Program-made: the position numbers and the translations under genes
Shown here: positions 8,701 through 10,000 of the stretch, piece by piece
How positions within the stretch are numbered: the first letter of the stretch is position 1
Layout of the letters: each line of letters begins with the position of its first letter
The notes under the pieces: generated by a model
What the model was told of the DNA's origin: nothing
The model's input: only the letters and a program-made list of their open reading frames with translations
Database searches by the model: none
Assembly: GCA_020216745.1 (NCBI GenBank)
Contig: JAIWNQ010000285.1
Coordinates: forward strand, 1-10,000
Direction of reading: 5' to 3'
DNA: 10,000 bases
Origin: Candidatus Hydrogenedens sp.
GTDB taxonomy: Bacteria > Hydrogenedentota > Hydrogenedentia > Hydrogenedentales > Hydrogenedentaceae

Positions 8701-9044
8701 TTTTGTTTGCCAGAGATAATTCGTGTTAATAAATGGAGTCGTTCAGAAACAATATCTTCAGCAGGGTCAATAATATCTGTTGGCATGGTTTCCCATGGAG
8801 GGAAAAGGGCACATGTTTCTTCAGAGCTCAGTGTTACAAAATCTTCGTAAATATCTTCAGCGGACTGGTTATCAGGTGCGATAATGAAAAGGGGTGTATT
8901 TAGTGCAGAACTTAATAGGTAAGCAATGACACTTTTACCTGTTCCCCATGGACCCGAGACCTGAATATAGTTCGTATGATGAAATCCTTGGGCAAGTTTG
9001 TGAATTATTTCAAATTCTTTTAAGGAAATTGCCATTTTTAGCAC
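5775..9044 (-). CDS. mfd: Transcription-repair coupling factor Mfd
   Basis: Mfd binds RNA polymerase stalled at DNA lesions, pushes it off with an ATP-driven translocase and recruits UvrA. At 1089 residues it is slightly shorter than the E. coli protein (~1150). Domains: a UvrB-like N-terminal module at about 1-330 with FPPWETMPTD (81-90) and GEFSRRGGILDIFP (173-186); the RNA-polymerase-interacting domain at about 425-490, starting LKPGDFVVHETHGIGKF; and a RecG-like superfamily 2 motor at about 540-900 with Walker A GDVGFGKT (574-581), DEEQ (675-678), TATPIPRTL (701-709) and QIRGRVGR (844-851). EIRGAGDLLGPEQSGH (897-912) follows, then a C-terminal inhibitory domain at about 945-1089. Unusually, the N-terminal module also reads as an intact Walker A, GPWGTGKS (31-38). 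The start is uncertain: GTG at 9042-9044 or ATG at 9033-9035, neither with a good Shine-Dalgarno. It lies 36 bp after purA and may be co-transcribed with it. Confidence 0.97.
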   Translation of the reverse strand: MLKMAISLKEFEIIHKLAQGFHHTNYIQVSGPWGTGKSVIAYLLSSALNTPLFIIAPDNQSAEDIYEDFVTLSSEETCALFPPWETMPTDIIDPAEDIVSERLHLLTRIISGKQKPKIIISTIRSVLQIVPPVQSLERQRIHLQTEQEYSLEELTHLLVASGYQREASVSQHGEFSRRGGILDIFPYGHELPVRLEFFADTIESIREFDPETQKSIAPIDFVDIILKTEKDLLREKITLKEKTWILDYLPTDTLIVWDEPLNIFSEGEKIESEFTENPYLFSLEELKEKCSTFKNIEIASLSLPERNVAQRIIIPMNSVQMWAGNLSQFWEQLKQWDIEHYQVRLLCNTPAEQLRMHELVTEQGYRLDKDPFDLKIELGKIRSGFIYPDEKLVVISERELFGRKYVRRKGRFFRRGSRIYSLTDLKPGDFVVHETHGIGKFAGLYRFSDKPADYLSIIYRDGDRLYIPVTQLDQIRKYIAGEGATPNLDKMGGKTWNKTKEKVRESVKQFAEELLKLYAKRHHSKGFAFSADTPWQRQMEEAFDYEETPDQYRAIEEVKRDMEDPKPMDRLICGDVGFGKTEVAIRASFKAVMDGKQVAVLAPTTVLVHQHWHTFQERMAGFPIRIEALSRLRTTKQIKDVLKGLMTGEIDIVIGTHRLLSKDVQFKDLGLLIIDEEQRFGVRHKEQLKKLREHVDSLTLTATPIPRTLQFCLSGIRDMSVINTAPNDRLPIHTCITHASPEVIKEAIERELRREGQVYYLHNRVQTIEYTAKKLQQWVPHARIGIGHGQMSKNELERIMTAFINREIDVLVCTTIIASGIDIPNVNTIIVDRADRFGLSELYQIRGRVGRYKHRAFAYLLIPSDKSLTKEAQERLKAIQDFSVLGSGLQVALKDLEIRGAGDLLGPEQSGHINAVGFDTYRELIEEAIAEMKGQPIIRKKLPPLEGNINARIPDDFITDSLQRMQWYQRISSVQTPEECQELIEELRDRYGAIPECTENLINVMKARVLAHDLGVKRIIVNKKVLHIIFDTYHPITPIRKKIALEIFKTEISTGWEEYPYLEVTTDDNLENHLHLLILYLEKLHKEGV

Positions 9045-9080
9045 GTACCAAATTACTAATATCCGCTTGTGTTATTGAGT

Positions 9081-10000
9081 CTATCGAGTGATTAATGCTT
9101 CCCGTTCAGGTCCGACAGAAATATACTTAATGGGGCATTCGATTCTTTTTTCGATTTCTATTACATAATTTTGAGCATTTTTAGGAAGGTCTTCAAACCG
9201 ACGCACCTTGGAAATGTCTTCATCCCAGCCTGGAAGTTCTATGTATATCGGTTTTGATTGTTCAAGGATAGGATTGATTGGAAAATCTTCAAATATTTTA
9301 TCTTCGAATTGATAGTGTGTACAAAGTTTTAAGACTTTTCTTCCAGTAAGGCTATCTAATTTCGTTAGAGCGACTTCGGTTGCTCCTTGAAGTTTTACAC
9401 CATAACGGGTAGCAACAGCATCGAAATGTCCAATAGTTCTTGGTCTCCCTGTTGCTGCACCATATTCTTTTGCTATTTTGCGGAGCTGATCGGCTTCTTC
9501 AGGTTCCATCAGGGTTACAAAAGGACCCTCACCCACACAGGTTGAAAAGGCTTTTACCACAGCGATTACTCGGTCGGGTTTGAAACCGAACAATCCACCC
9601 CCAATAGGTGCAAAGGCTGAAAGTGTGCACGACGATGTCGTGTATGGATATATGCCGAAATAAAGGTCACGCAGAGTTCCTAATTGGGCTTCAAAAAGAA
9701 TTTTCTTTCCTGCACGGACTGCATCTTCAAGTATTTTATTTGTATCTTTGATATATGGCAGTAAAAGTCCACCCCATTTTTGAGTCCATTCCCAGATTTC
9801 GTTAAAGGTAAACGGTGATTCTTTTCCATAAACACCGCGGGCTATTTGTAACTTCCATTTTACAATCTGTTCCAGTCGCGATTTAAGTTTTTCTGGATAG
9901 AGAAGTTCGCCCATTAATATTGCTTTTTTAACTGTTCTGTCTCCATAAACGGGTGCAATTCCACGACGTGTTGAACCGTATGCGTTTTTACCTAACCGCT
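9081..10000 (-). CDS. purA: Adenylosuccinate synthetase, C-terminal ~305 residues (runs off right edge)
   Basis: PurA condenses IMP and aspartate using GTP to give adenylosuccinate, the first committed step to AMP. The frame stays open to the window edge, so the Met at 9912-9914 is internal and not the start. Upstream of it the reading RLGKNAYGSTRRGIAPVYGDR continues the family pattern (compare GSTxxGIAPxYxDK). Seen further: EAQLGTLRDLYFGIYPYTTSS, the segment STCVGEGPF (relatives usually have STRVGEGPF), ATGRPRTIGHFDAVATRYG with the IMP/aspartate-loop arginines, VALTKLDSL of the guanine-binding site, and the C-terminus LPGWDEDI...PIKYISVGPER. The N-terminal GDEGKGK loop lies outside the window. 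It is followed on the same strand by mfd after 36 bp. Confidence 0.95.
   Translation of the reverse strand, partial: RLGKNAYGSTRRGIAPVYGDRTVKKAILMGELLYPEKLKSRLEQIVKWKLQIARGVYGKESPFTFNEIWEWTQKWGGLLLPYIKDTNKILEDAVRAGKKILFEAQLGTLRDLYFGIYPYTTSSCTLSAFAPIGGGLFGFKPDRVIAVVKAFSTCVGEGPFVTLMEPEEADQLRKIAKEYGAATGRPRTIGHFDAVATRYGVKLQGATEVALTKLDSLTGRKVLKLCTHYQFEDKIFEDFPINPILEQSKPIYIELPGWDEDISKVRRFEDLPKNAQNYVIEIEKRIECPIKYISVGPEREALITR

Noticed and set aside
9081..9914. A complete 277-residue gene starting at the Met at 9914
   Set aside because: The frame continues upstream to the window edge with clear PurA sequence, so the Met is internal to a longer gene.

Overview
The window is a chromosomal housekeeping segment from an AT-rich bacterium (roughly 40% G+C by eye) devoted to nitrogen assimilation, arginine and purine synthesis, and transcription-coupled repair. 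A GSI-beta type glutamine synthetase with an adenylylation-type tyrosine, a PII protein with the uridylylation-type Tyr51 and a good sigma-54 promoter point to a bacterium using the Ntr style of nitrogen control. The window alone does not allow a phylum to be named. I saw no tRNA, rRNA, CRISPR array, transposase or phage gene, and nothing that looks like a new defence or biosynthetic system.

Layout. Positions 1-2719, minus strand: argD, argF and the first half of argG, read in that order. argD and argF overlap by 7 bp, and argF and argG are 34 bp apart, so this looks like one operon for the late steps from N-acetylornithine semialdehyde to argininosuccinate. Upstream of argD is a candidate sigma-70 promoter overlapped by a perfect palindrome. 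Positions 2850-3158, minus strand: a small FmdB-family zinc-ribbon protein whose start is fixed by a strong Shine-Dalgarno. Positions 3159-3613: a 455-bp divergent regulatory region with several dyads, a sigma-54 -24/-12 promoter and an extended -10 candidate. Positions 3614-5432, plus strand: glnB (PII) followed by glnA. Positions 5433-5774: a convergent non-coding spacer holding a pair of REP/MITE-like hairpins. Positions 5775-10000, minus strand: mfd, preceded by purA, which runs off the right edge.

How the genes work together. GlnA makes glutamine, and PII reports nitrogen and 2-oxoglutarate status. Glutamine feeds carbamoyl phosphate and arginine synthesis (argDFG), while aspartate is used by both ArgG and PurA. 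The arginine cluster therefore sits next to the nitrogen sensor and glutamine synthetase. Mfd is functionally separate and seems simply co-transcribed with or downstream of purA. The points most worth a second look are the sigma-54 promoter, the REP-like hairpin pair with mutually complementary loops, the apparently intact Walker A in the N-terminal module of Mfd, and the palindrome overlapping the argD promoter.
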